Source of the DNA: Deroplatys truncata
Taxonomy: Eukaryota; Arthropoda; Insecta; Mantodea; Mantidae
DNA: 64,000 nt
Direction of reading: 5' to 3'
Assembly (NCBI GenBank): GCA_030765065.1
Contig: CM060979.1
Coordinates: forward strand, 109,790,350-109,854,349
The first letter of the stretch is position 1; each line of letters opens with the position of its first letter. Shown here piece by piece: positions 33,229-45,221 of this stretch. The notes beneath the pieces were generated by a model. It was not told the DNA's origin and did no database searches. It worked only from the letters and a program-made list of their open reading frames with translations. Position numbers and translations under genes: made by a program.

Positions 33229-35907
33229 ACAGCCTCATCACGCTATGTAACAACATGATCACGCTATGTAACAACATGTTCACGATATGTAACAACATGA
33301 TCACGCTATGTAACAATACGATCAAGCTATGTAACAACATGATCACGCTATGTAACAACATGATCACGCTATGTAACAACATGATCACGCTATGTAACAA
33401 CCTGAGCACGCTATGTAACAACACGATCACGCTATGTAACAACATGATCACGCTATGTAACAACCTGATCACGCTATGTAACAACATGATCACGCTATGT
33501 AACAACCTGAGTACGCTATGTAACAACATGATCACGCCATGTAACAACTGATCACGCTATGTAACAACTGATCACGCTATGTAACAACATGATCACGCTA
33601 TGTAACAACATGAGCACGCTATGTAACAACCTGATCACGCTATGTAACAACATGTTCACGATATGTAACAACATGATCACGCTATGTAACAATACGATCA
33701 AGCTATGTAACAACATGATCACGCTATGTAACAACATGATCACGCTATGTAACAACATGAACACGCTATGTAACAACCTGAGCACGCTATGTAACAACAC
33801 GATCACGCTATGTAACAACATGATCACGCTATGTAACAACCTGATCACGCTATGTAACAACATGATCACTCTATGTAATAACATGAACACGCTATGTAAC
33901 AACATGTTCACGCTATGTAACATCTGATCACGCTATGTAACAACATGATCACGCTATGTAACAACATGAGCGCGCTATGTAACAACCTGATCACGCTATG
34001 TAACAACTGATCACGCTATGTAACAACATGAACACGCTATGTAACAACATGATCACGCTATGTAACAACACGATCACGCTATGTAACAACATGATCACGC
34101 TAAGTAACAACCTGATCACGCTATGTAACAACATGATCACGCTATGTAACAACCTGAGTACGCTATGTAACAACATGATCACGCCATGTAACAACTGATC
34201 ACGCTATGTAACAACATGCTCAAGCTATGTAACAACTGATCACCCTACGTAACAACATGATCACGCTATGTAACAACCTGAGCACGCTATGTAACAACCT
34301 GATCACGCTATGTAACAACTGATCACGCTATGTAACAACCTGATTACGCTATGTAACAACATGATCACGCTATGTAACAACATGTTCACGCTATGTAACA
34401 ACATGATCACGCTATGTAACAACATGATCAGGCTATGTAACAAAACGATCACCCTATGTAACAACCTGAGCACGCTCTGTAACAACACGATCACGCTATG
34501 TAACAACATGTTCACGCTATGTAACAACATGATCACGCTATGTAACAACTGATCACGCTATGTAACAACATGTTCACGCTATGTAACAACATGATCACGC
34601 TATGTCACAACCTGAGCGCGCTATGTAACAACGTGATCACGCTATGTAACAAGTGATCACGCTATGTAACAACCTGATTACGCTATGTAACAACTGATCA
34701 CGCTATGTAACAACCTGAGCACGCTATGTAACAACATGAGCACGCTATGTAACAATACGATCACGCTATGTAACAACCTGATCACGCTATGTAACAACCT
34801 GATTACGCTATGTAACAACTGATCACGCTATGTAACAACATGATCACGCTATGTAACAACCTGAGCACGCTATGTAACAACATGATCACGCTATGTAACA
34901 ACATGAACACGCTATGTAACAATACGATCACGCTATGTAACAATCTGAGCACGCTATGTAACAACATGATCACGCTATGTAACAACATGAACACGCTATG
35001 TAACAACCTGAGCACGCTATGTAACAACCTGATCACGCTATGTAACAACATGTTCACGCTATGTAACAACACGATCACGCTATGTAACAACACGATCACG
35101 CTATGTAACAACCTGATTACGCTATGTAACAACTGATCACGCTATGTAACAACATGATCACGCTATGTAACAACCTGAGCACGCTATGTAACAACATGAT
35201 CACGCTATGTAACAACCTGATCACGCTATGTAACAACAGGTTCACGCTATGTAACAACCTGAGCACGCTATGTAACAACATGATCACGCTATGTAACAAC
35301 CTGAGCACGCTGTGTAACAACATGATCACGCTATGTAGCAACATGTTCACGCTATGTAACAACACGATCACGCTATGTAACAACACGATCACGCTATGTA
35401 ACAACATGGACACGCTATGTAACAACATGAACACGCTAAGTAACAATACGATCAAGCTATGTAACAACCTGAGCACGCTATGTAACAACATGATCACGCC
35501 ATGTAACAACATGAACACGCTATGTAACAACCTGAGCACGCTATGTAACAACATGATCACTCTATGTAATAACATGAACACGCTATATAGCAACATGATC
35601 ACGCTATGTAACAACCTGAGCACGCTATGTAACAACATGATCACGCTATGTAACAACATGATCACGCTATGTAACAACACGATCACGCTATGTAACAACA
35701 CGATCACGCTATGTAACAACCTGATCACGCCATGTAACAACATGTTCACGCTATGTAACAACATGATCACGCTATGTAACAACCTGATCACGCTATGTAA
35801 CAACCTGATCACGCTATGTAACAACGCGATCACGCTATGTAACAACATGATCACGCTATGTAACAATCTGATCACACTATGTAACAACATGATCACGCTA
35901 TGTAAAT
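33214..35907 (+). repeat. 21-bp minisatellite, left arm, ~2.7 kb
   Basis: About 125-130 units of consensus ATCACGCTATGTAACAACNTG with a variable four-base spot (ATGA, CTGA, CACGA, ATGT). Occasional 19-bp units change frame. Because 21 is a multiple of three and the unit has few stops, both strands show long artificial frames. The right-arm array is 1166 bases shorter. Confidence 0.95.
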
Positions 35908-36264
35908 AGGGTGGACCATTTATGTTGAGGCTATACAATATATCCAAAACTAAGCGTTGTAGAAAGAAATGTCTTTAATAAAACTTGTTTGATATTATTG
36001 CGAAAGTAAATGCCGCTAGTCGTATTTCGTTTGGAGGACGTTGTGATGGTCATTTCAGGGTCTTTTTAAATGGGACCCTAATTGTAGGTTCCCATTTAAA
36101 AAAATAAATTGACCCAAAATGACCCTCATAACGGCCTCCAAACGAAACACGACTAGCGGCATTTACTTTAGTCATAATATCAATCAAGTTTTATTAAAGA
36201 CATTTCTTTCTACAACGCTTAGTTTTGGATATATTGTATAGCCTCAACTTAAATGGTCCACCCT
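35908..36264. repeat. Central core and hairpin of the palindrome
   Basis: The two sides of the core carry TGCCGCTAGTCGTATTTCG (left) and its near-complement (right), then GGTCATTTCAGGGTC against GGTCATTTTGGGTC. The very centre (36062-36101) is a short hairpin: TTTTTAAATGGGA, an 11- to 14-base loop, TCCCATTTAAAAA. The inner ~110 bases of the two sides differ at about ten places, far more than the outer arms. Confidence 0.85.
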
Positions 36265-37792
36265 ATTTACATAGCGTGATCATGTTGTTACATAGTGTGA
36301 TCAGATTGTTACATAGCGTGATCATGTTGTTACATAGCGTGATCGCGTTGTTACATAGCGTGATCAGGTTGTTACATAGCGTGATCAGGTTGTTACATAG
36401 CGTGATCATGTTGTTACATAGCGTGAACATGTTGTTACATGGCGTGATCAGGTTGTTACATAGCGTGATCGTGTTGTTACATAGCGTGATCGTGTTGTTA
36501 CATAGCGTGATCATGTTGTTACATAGCGTGATCATGTTGTTACATAGCGTGCTCAGGTTGTTACATAGCGTGATCATGTTGCTATATAGCGTGTTCATGT
36601 TATTACATAGAGTGATCATGTTGTTACATAGCGTGCTCAGGTTGTTACATAGCGTGTTCATGTTGTTACATGGCGTGATCATGTTGTTACATAGCGTGCT
36701 CAGGTTGTTACATAGCTTGATCGTATTGTTACATAGCGTGTTCATGTTGTTACATAGCGTGTCCATGTTGTTACATAGCGTGATCGTGTTGTTACATAGC
36801 GTGATCGTGTTGTTACATAGCGTGAACATGTTGCTACATAGCGTGATCATGTTGTTACACAGCGTGCTCAGGTTGTTACATAGCGTGATCATGTTGTTAC
36901 ATAGCGTGCTCAGGTTGTTACATAGCGTGCTCAGGTTGTTACATAGCGTGATCAGGTTGTTACATAGCGTGATCATGTTGTTAAATAGCGTGCTCAGGTT
37001 GTTACATAGCGTGATCATGTTGTTACATAGCGTGATCAGTTGTTACATAGCGTAATCAGGTTGTTACATAGCGTGATCGTGTTGTTACATAGCGTGATCG
37101 TGTTGTTACATAGCGTGAACATGTTGTTACATAGCGTGATCAGGTTGTTACATAGCGTGCTCAGGTTGTTACATAGCGTGTTCATGTTGTTACATAGCGT
37201 GATCATGTTGTTACATAGCGTGCTCAGATTGTTACATAGCGTGATCGTATTGTTACATAGCATGTTCATGTTGTTACATAGAGTGATCATGTTGTTACAT
37301 AGCGTGAACATGTTGTTACATAGCGTGAACATGTTGTTACATAGCGTGATCGTGTTGTTACAGAGCGTGCTCAGGTTGTTACATAGCGTGATCGTTTTGT
37401 TACATAGCTTGATCATGTTGTTACATAGCGTGATCATGTTGTTACATAGCGCGAACATGTTGTTACATAGCGTGGTCATGTTGTTACATAGCGTAATCAA
37501 GTTGTTACATAGCGTGATCAGTTGTTACATAGCGTGATCAGGTTGTTACATAGCGTGCTCATGTTGTTACATAGCGTGATCATGTTGTTACATAGCGTGC
37601 TCAGGTTGTTACATAGCGTGTTCATGTTGTTACATAGCGTGATCATGTTGTTACATAGCGTGATCATGTTGTTACATAGCTTGATCGTATTGTTACATAG
37701 CGTGATCATGTTGTTACATATCGTGAACATGTTGTTACATAGCGTGATCATGTTGTTACATAGCGTGATGAGGCTGTTACATAGCGTAATGC
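36265..37792 (-). repeat. 21-bp minisatellite, right arm, ~1.5 kb
   Basis: Reverse complement of the left array, about 70-75 units. The inner ~800 bases keep the same order of variant units as the left arm, while the outer part differs by loss or gain of blocks. Confidence 0.95.
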
Positions 37793-38047
37793 TTGTTGTA
37801 CAGGTCTATACAGATCACCAAACTTTAATTCAGAGTAACAGATCGTTGACATGAAGATGGTAGAGACATTCCACTAGCTGGAACGATTCGGGAGCTGGAA
37901 ACGCTAGGGACACGCAGCGTAATGAAAGTTGTGCAGTTCTATACAGAGCACCATACTTTAATTCAGGAGGTAAAATTTCGTTGAAATGTAGATGACAGGA
38001 GCGCGTCACGATGTTGAACGGTTCGAAATCTGGAAATGTTAGGGACA
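37778..38047 (-). repeat. 135-bp tandem duplication (right arm)
   Basis: Mirror of 32959-33228 with the same two diverged copies. Confidence 0.8.
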
Positions 38048-38292
38048 ATCCGTTGTGTGGATGGCGACTGTTTCCAGAGAGCATCCCTTTTCACGAATGT
38101 TCCCAGAGAGCATCCTTTTTTTCCATGCTCGCACTCGCCATGTTCTGGTTACGTGTCGTTGTAACGTAATGTTACGCTGTTAGGATGGTTTAGTATACAT
38201 GACAGGCAAAAGGCGGGGGTCCGTACCCTTAAAGATTTGAACCTGAGGTCTGTCCCATTCAACCTGACGTCTACGGTCTCCGTGAACAATAG

Positions 38293-38334
38293 TTGTCTAG
38301 ATGACTAATGTTTCAAGAGAGTATCCTTTCCCCC
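38293..38334 (-). repeat. Module-boundary motif (right arm)
   Basis: Mirror of 32672-32713; two further copies lie at about 38061-38121. Confidence 0.72.
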
Positions 38335-38474
38335 TGCTATGCATTGATCGCAATTCCCTCCGTCATCCTCATCCTGGATATATACATAGGTGCGTGTTAT
38401 GAATTCATTCATTCGCTTTTAATTCCTTCGAGCGTTAGCATTCACGTATTCATTTAATTTCTTTTAGTTTTAGC

Positions 38475-38942
38475 ATGAGCTACTGCCCGAGAAAATCTGT
38501 GCAACTGACGAATGAGAAACTCGATTTTTCATACATTACACATGAAGGAAAACGCGTTATTAGATGCTGTGTATGCGGGCGGATTTTTAAGAATCGTTCT
38601 TTGTCAAGATTTAAGTTTCATAGAGCAATATGTTATACTGAATCGACTCTCTCACCTGCACTTGAAGATCCGAAGATGTATAGAGGGGAATGTTATACCG
38701 GATCAAGCCTCTGTCCTTCACTGGAGACTACTGTTGGTGAAAAATCTGGATACATCGGAAGTTGCGAGAATATGAAATCTTCATATGATGATGATTCAGT
38801 GATATCAACGCTTGAAAATCCAAATAGACTAGTAAATATATTGAGGTTACTTATTGCTTCGAGGGACGTTGGTAATAATAGTCACACACAAGAGATTGAG
38901 GAAATTATAAGTAAGCTGAAAGCATCTAAAGTTATAGCATGA
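38475..38942 (+). CDS. 155-aa C2HC (BED-like) zinc-finger ORF (right arm copy)
   Basis: The protein is identical to that at 32064-32531, with the C-x2-C-x14-H-x3-C finger at residues 31-53. The ATG follows a pyrimidine-rich TTTAATTTCTTTTAGTTTTAG, which could instead be a splice acceptor (TTTTAG), making this an internal or last exon. Its stop shares ATGA with the next ORF at 38939. Identity of both copies may reflect arm-to-arm conversion rather than selection. Confidence 0.5.
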   Translation: MSYCPRKSVQLTNEKLDFSYITHEGKRVIRCCVCGRIFKNRSLSRFKFHRAICYTESTLSPALEDPKMYRGECYTGSSLCPSLETTVGEKSGYIGSCENMKSSYDDDSVISTLENPNRLVNILRLLIASRDVGNNSHTQEIEEIISKLKASKVIA

Positions 38943-39148
38943 CAGGATCGAGAAATTGTGTTAATCAATTACTGCCATGGTTAACAGGAGCTTTGAAATA
39001 TCAAAAAACTTGTACTTATAAAATACATCATTCAGACATTGTTGAGATGTTTAGTTTTTTTACTGATAATGCAGGTCTCTTTCTGCGTGATGTATATGAT
39101 TATATAACTGAGTGTTTAGAATGTCTAGACTATCACCTTTGCCTTTAG
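38939..39148 (+). CDS. 69-aa ORF overlapping the zinc-finger ORF (right arm copy)
   Basis: Identical to 31858-32067. It starts at the ATGA overlap and is followed by AATAAA at 39201-39206. No family is recognised. Confidence 0.4.
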   Translation: MTGSRNCVNQLLPWLTGALKYQKTCTYKIHHSDIVEMFSFFTDNAGLFLRDVYDYITECLECLDYHLCL

Positions 39149-39200
39149 GAAATATGTATGGTTTTTTGTAAAGGAATGTAATAGGATAATGTTTATAAAA

Positions 39201-39206
39201 AATAAA
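39201..39206 (+). terminator. Poly(A) signal of the zinc-finger/69-aa unit
   Basis: AATAAA 53 bases past the stop of the 69-codon ORF; the mirror signal is at 31800-31805 (minus strand). Confidence 0.5.
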
Positions 39207-39339
39207 TGTTGTCTGCATTACTTTTTGTAAAGTGATATGTTTTTTTACATGTATTCAGTTAAACTGATTTTTAAAAATTGGTTTACATGAATGTTGTTTA
39301 TCTTCTTTTTTCTAACCTAGAATTGTATTCATTTGCAAT

Positions 39340-39627
39340 TTATTTCCATGTCTCTTCCTTACGCTTAGCAGAGCTATCAGTCATTTTATTTTCAACACTA
39401 ATTTGTGTTCCAAAACAATGTCGGTCATATATCTTTCTCTTCTTTCTTAAAATTTGCTGCCTGAGTCTTTTTATTACTTTCGTCCTTCTCCATTTTGCAA
39501 TTTCTTTATGTATCAGAGACGAATGAAAGTTGAATGGCATTAGCAATTGTGAATTGATGCAATACAATTGCAGTGATCTGAGATTAGTGAATAATGAATA
39601 ACGTTTATTTCTCAATACTCGATACAT
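39340..39627 (-). CDS. Small basic protein of unknown function (right arm copy)
   Basis: Same protein as 31379-31666: 95 codons, Lys/Arg-rich centre, stop codon inside AATAAA. It converges with 38475-39148. No family is recognised. Confidence 0.4.
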   Translation of the reverse strand: MYRVLRNKRYSLFTNLRSLQLYCINSQLLMPFNFHSSLIHKEIAKWRRTKVIKRLRQQILRKKRKIYDRHCFGTQISVENKMTDSSAKRKEETWK

Positions 39628-40080
39628 AATTAAGTTATATACTTTTAGACTATAATAATATTTGAAAATATTAGGCTATTTACACTATAAATTCACTTCT
39701 TTGTTGTTTGCCTATACTAATCTATGGTCCCAGTACATACAACTCCTGGTTTTCTATGTATCGATGACCCTCTGTCTACTTGTTTATGTTTCATTATATA
39801 TACCTTTATTTTTTTTTAATGTGCCATATGTATGATTTCCTGTGTTACGTCTTGTTACGTGGTTACGTTAGATGATAGACAATGAGAAGATCCAGAACAA
39901 ACAAGGTGGGAATGGGTTAGGACGTATACTTCACTGTAAACCGATATACTGTTTGTCCCTCTCCGTCTCGCGCACTACTGTTTAACAAATATAAAGTTTG
40001 TAAGGTTTAGAAATTAAGTATATAAAAGTGTTGTAAGGCTGGATGAGAAAAGTTTTATAATCGAATTACTCTCTATATTA

Positions 40081-40655
40081 CAGTATAAACCTACATTCCT
40101 CCTCCTTCAATCTCTGTCTATCCTTGTATCTCTCCCGTTTTCCATATTTCTCCCATATAAACGTATACTCTAATCCTCAAACCATGTCTAGACTAGCACC
40201 TCTCCTCGTATACCCTACCGCTCTCATATAAATGCATTTTCCTTCTTGAAGACTCTCTCAACCTAGCACCTACCTTCGTTTTCCCTATATTTTCCCATAT
40301 AGACGTATACTCTCTCATTCAGACCTTCCCGACTAGCCTAGCACTTCTCCTCATATTGCCCTACCTCTCTCATATAAGATACATTCCCTCATTCAACACC
40401 GTCTAGCCTAGCATCGACCCTCGTATTCCCTATCTCTCGCATATAAACGCCTACTCCATCATTCAAAACTCCTATCCTAATACCTCTCCTCGGTTTTCTA
40501 TATCGCTCATATTCTACCCTTCAAGTCCTGTTTAGTATAGCATCTTTCCTTGTGTTCCCTATCTCTCTCGTATAAAGCATATCCCTCCCTCCTTTAGCAT
40601 CTGACTAGCCTAGCATCAGCCCTGGTATTCCCTATCTCTCCACTATAAATACTTC
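40081..40655 (-). repeat. Degenerate ~70-bp minisatellite, right arm
   Basis: Mirror of 30351-30925, with the same irregular units in the same order. Confidence 0.8.
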
Positions 40656-40694
40656 TATCTAGAGACCTAATGTTTCAGGAGAGCATCCTTTCCC
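40656..40694 (-). repeat. Module-boundary motif between minisatellite and satellite (right arm)
   Basis: Mirror of 30312-30350, reading CAGGAGAGCATCCTTTCCCC on the plus strand. Confidence 0.72.
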
Positions 40695-40697
40695 CTA

Positions 40698-43280
40698 TAA
40701 AAGTTTATTTGGTGTCTTTATCTTAATTAGTTTAGGAGTTATTAAATTTATAATTAAATTACATTTTATCGGTATTCGAACCCTGGACACCAGAACCAAT
40801 ATTATTTACAATATTAGTTTGATATGTTTAAGGGTGCTGTATGCATTTACAGCATCAATCTAAGTGATATATTCTAGAGTGTAGAGAAAAATAAGTAAGT
40901 GATTGAAAGATCGGGATTCGAAGTAAGGACAGCTGATTGAAAATTATATACAGTATTAATTGCCCCTCATAGGAGCTATCAATCATGCTTTGGTCAATTC
41001 CTCTACCTCTCTTAGTTTCTGAGATAATGACGATTTAAACATTAGGCTCGAACCCGGAACGTCAGGTATCTAATTACACATTCACAAGATACTACCTAGT
41101 AACATAAACGCAATAAAGTTTATTTGGCGTCTTTATCTTAATTAGTTTAGGAGTTATTAAATTTATAATTAAATTACATTTTATCGGTATTCGAACCCTG
41201 GACACCAGAAACAAAATTATTTACAATGTTAGTTTGATATGTTTAAAGGTGTTGTATACATTTACAGCATCAATCTAAGTGATATATTCTAGAGTATAGA
41301 AAAAATAAGTAAGTGATTGAAAGATCGGGATTCGAAGTAAGGATAACTGATTGAAAATTATATACAGTATTAATTGCCCATCATAGGAGCTATCAATCAT
41401 GCTTTGGTCAACTCCTCTACCTCTCTTAGTTTCTGAGATAATGACGATTTAAAATTAGGCTCGAACCCAGAACTTCAGGTATCTAATTACACATCCACAA
41501 GATACTACCTAATAACATAAACGCAATAAAGTTTATTTGGTGTCTTTATCTTAATTAGTTTAGGAGTTATTAAATTTATAATTAAATTACATTTTATCGG
41601 TATTCGAACCCTGGACACCAGAAACAAAATTATTTACAATATTAGTTTGATATGTTTAAGGGTGCTGTATGCATTTACAGCATCAATCTAAGTGATATAT
41701 TCTAGAGTATAGAGAAAAAATAAGTAAGTGATTGAAAGATCGGGCTTCGAAGTAAGGACAACTGATTGAAAATTATATACAGTATTAATTGCCCATCATA
41801 GGAGCTATCAATCATGCTTTGGTCAACTCCTCTACCTCTCTTAGTTTCTGAGATAATGACGATTTAAAATTAGGCTCGAACCCAGAACGTCTGGTATCTA
41901 ATTACACCTCCACAAGATACTAGCTAATAACATAAAGGCAATAAAGTTTATTTGGCATCTTTATCTTAATTAGTTTAGAAGTTATTAAATTTATAATTAA
42001 ATTACATTTTATCGGTATTCGAACCCTGGACACCAGAAACAAAATTATTTACAATATTAGTTTGATATGTTTAAAGGTGCTGTATACAGTTACAGCATCA
42101 ATCTAAGTGATATATTCTAGAGTATAGAGAAAAATAAGTAAGTGATTGAAGGATCGGTATTCGAAGTAAGGACAACTGATTGAAAATTATATACAGTATT
42201 AATTACACCTCATAGGAGCTATCAATCATGCTTTGGTTCACTCGTCTACCTCTCTTAGTTTCTGAGATAATGACGATTTAAAATTAGGATCGAACCCAGA
42301 ACGACAGGTATCTAATTACACATCCACAAGATAGTACCTAATAACATAAAGACAATAAAGTTTATTTGGCGTCTTTATCTTAATTAGTTTAGAAGTTATT
42401 AAATTTATAATTAAATTACATTTTATCGGTATTCGAACCCTGGACACCAGAAACAAAATTATTTACAATATTAGTTTGATATGTTTAAAGGTTGTGTATG
42501 CAGTTACAGCATCAATCTAAGTGACATATTCTAGAGTATAGAGAAAAAATAAGTAAGTGATTGAAAGATCGGGATTCGAAATAAGGACAACTGATTAAAA
42601 ATTATATACAGTATTATTTACCCATCATAGGAGCTATCAATCATGCTTTGGTCAATTCCTCTACCTCTCTTAGTTTCTGAGATAATGACGATTTAAGCAT
42701 CAGGCTCGAACCCAGAACGTCAGGTATCTAATTACATCTCCACAAGATACTACCTAATAACATAAAGGCAATAAAGTTTATTTGACGTCTTTATCTTAAT
42801 TAGTTTAGGAGTTATTAAATTTATAATTAAATTACATTTTATCGGTATTCGAACCCTGGACACCAGAAACAAAATTATTTACAATATTAGTTTGATATGT
42901 TTAAAGGTTGTGTATGCAGTTACAGCATCAATCTAAGTGACATATTCTAGAGTATAGAGAAAAAATAAGTAAGTGATTGAAAGATCGGGATTCGAAATAA
43001 GGACAACTGATTAAAAATTATATACAGTATTATTTACCCATCATAGGAGCTATCAATCATGCTTTGGTCAATTCCTCTACCTCTCTTAGTTTCTGAGATA
43101 ATGACGATTTAAGCATCAGGCTCGAACCCAGAACGTCAGGTATCTAATTACATCTCCACTAGATACTACCTAATAACATAAAGGCAATAAAGTTTATTTG
43201 ACGTCTTTATCTTAATTAGTTTAGGAGTTATTAAATTTATAATTAAATTACATTTTATCGGTATTCGAACCCTGGACACC
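40698..43280 (-). repeat. ~415-bp satellite array, right arm, about 6.2 units
   Basis: Same units as 28143-30308 but with one more copy. The extra unit is evident as two adjacent, nearly identical units (about 42360-42780 and 42780-43200) that share AAAGGTTGTGTATGCAGTTA, against a single such unit in the left arm. This is the simplest source of the 417-base difference. Confidence 0.92.
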
Positions 43281-44141
43281 ATGTACCCAAATATACATTC
43301 ACAAGAAACTATCTAATGACATTAATGTAATAAACTTTATTTGATGTCTTTATCGTAATTAGTCTCTGAGTTATTAGAAGCTGAATTTGTAATTCGAACC
43401 CGGCCATCCTGGTCAACTTGGAACTCGTTGGAGAAGCTGCTGCTTTTTATATCATTTCCATCGCTAAAATCTAAAGTGTTGAGTGTTGGGCATAGCACTT
43501 AGGAAAACAATTACTGACATTGTTCGCTAATGGGGTGAAAGCGTCTCAGCTAATAGAGGTCACCGTTACATCCGGGCGGAAGTATGTCGTTCGCTAATGT
43601 ATGTAAACAGATCCAGAATGTAAACTTAAAAGCCTATTAATGTGTTGAAAGCGTCTAACATGTTCAGCTAATGGACAAGCGCCTTCCCCGGATAGAAGAA
43701 GAAGGCTGCAGTGTTTCATTACATGACAGACTGTTCCCGTGAGCAGACTACTTATACTCAAGCTCCAGTCAACAATTCATTAATCAAAAAACTTAATTGC
43801 TCGAGGATGCAATCTGCAGACCTTAGTAATCATAAAAAAAATGTTTGACGAACATTACCTAATTAATTTGCCGAGGGGCGGCAGGACTCGAGAAAACAAT
43901 TCCATCAAGTCATGACGCCACAGTAGAACGCATGGGGGAGGGGGGAGGACCTGCCGGCACAGACACTGTCGGCATTAGATCAGCGCACAAAGGGAAGGGG
44001 GCGTGGCTAGCGGCACGCGACCGGGCGGCAAATAGTAGCGCACAAAGGGAGGGGGCGGGGCTAGCGGCATAGATCAAAGAACCTTATCAGATGGCGGCAA
44101 ATCCTTTGCGCTGGAGTCGCCATTTATTTTCTACTTATATA
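43281..44141 (-). repeat. Right terminal block of the palindrome
   Basis: Mirror of 27282-28142, including the two GC-rich AGCGCACAAAGGGA-containing copies near 43982 and 44036 and the outer edge CTACTTATATA ending at 44141. Confidence 0.75.
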
Positions 44142-45208
44142 CATTGCGGCAATTATTTTAATTGTATAAATAAAGAATTTTTGGTTTGTTTTCATATTTT
44201 TCTGTTTTGATGCTATAATACTGTTATACAAAACATATATTACCTTCAGCAAGTAACGCTTACGATAGTCAGATTTCTGATAATCTGATTTGAATAAACA
44301 TTCAAGCTTTTAAACAAGCTCTGCTGAACATTCTAAAACTGTACATATATTATGGCTTTTCACTTTTCAACAATATAACAGTCCCTGAGTTCTCTTCTGT
44401 GTACCCTTTCTAGGTTGGACAATTATTATTCAAAAACATTGAGACATGCAACATAAATTATTTTTCGAAATGCTTGTATCCTTTTATATACTTTAAATCA
44501 CAACTCTGTTTGCTTTGGCTTTACATGAATACTCAGAGAACAGTCTTTACAACGAATGCACCAGATGACATGCAGCATCAACCAGTTTAGATGCATACAA
44601 AAACATCTCGCTGCTCTACTACGTGCGAGATAGCAATATAAACTGTATAAGCTGCAGCTACCCCGCGGGACTATGCCCAGACTTCTCTATTTGTGAAACA
44701 TGCCCTACTCTGTTACAATATCATATGTTACAATATTAATGCGTGCCCCGGAACTACCGGCTTTATGCGACATACGCTTAGACTAACTTCCGAGCTCAAC
44801 CAAAGTTACACAGGCTAGAATAATGGACAAGCATTTCAATGCGTTAAAAGTTCAGAATGCGTGGCCCCTGGAGTCCTTTTGAGTAAAATAATTGGCCTCT
44901 CCAGCGAAGTAGTGCGTATACATGCCTGACAGTACATTGCCCATTAAATGCCCTAATATCAAGCTTTAGGGACATTTAAATTTCCATGCATAACAAACAT
45001 TATTGCTCTAAAATAGGGCAATGACTCCATATTTCGTCCCCCCCTTCCTAATTACTCCCTTCTCTCTTTCTTCTGACAAAACGTTTTGATAGGGACAAGC
45101 CTTGCTACTACCCTTAGAAGAGACGCCAATTAACAATCGCCAAGGATCCCGGCCTAGGACAACAGCCTTTAATTAAGCATGCAACAGACTCAGGTCAGTA
45201 GATTTACT
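44142..45208. other. Intergenic DNA right of the palindrome
   Basis: AT-rich, no gene or known repeat recognised. Confidence 0.45.
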
Positions 45209-45221
45209 TACATGTAAGACT

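Larger units (their letters stand above)
27282..44141. mobile_element. Giant palindromic (foldback-like) element, 16.86 kb
   Basis: The two halves are reverse complements from the outer edge TATATAAGTAG (27282) and its complement CTACTTATATA (44141) down to a central hairpin near 36080. Mirror positions add to 71423 at the ends, 71006 through the gene block and 72172 next to the core. This shows that arm order is preserved but two arrays differ in length. ORFs in the arms are identical in protein sequence, while rare differences exist, for example T versus C near 39730/31276 and an A-run of 8 versus 9 near 31192. Flanks outside share no homology. A TATATA direct repeat at the borders may be the target duplication. 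It resembles Foldback-type elements in architecture; no transposase was recognised. Confidence 0.85.

Noticed and set aside
33214..35907. CRISPR-like repeat array
   Set aside because: Repeats are directly contiguous without unique spacers, and the genome is eukaryotic; it is a minisatellite.
33152..37854. Many long open frames on both strands in the 21-bp arrays (up to 276 codons)
   Set aside because: The unit is 21 bases, so any frame without a stop stays open; both strands give frames at the same place and 19-bp units break them. They encode only seven-residue repeats.
27282..44141. Palindrome as a pure assembly artefact
   Set aside because: Not fully excluded, but array lengths differ by 417 and 1166 bases, the core is diverged, and arms show separate point differences, which a folded read would not produce. 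Kept as real with a test stated.
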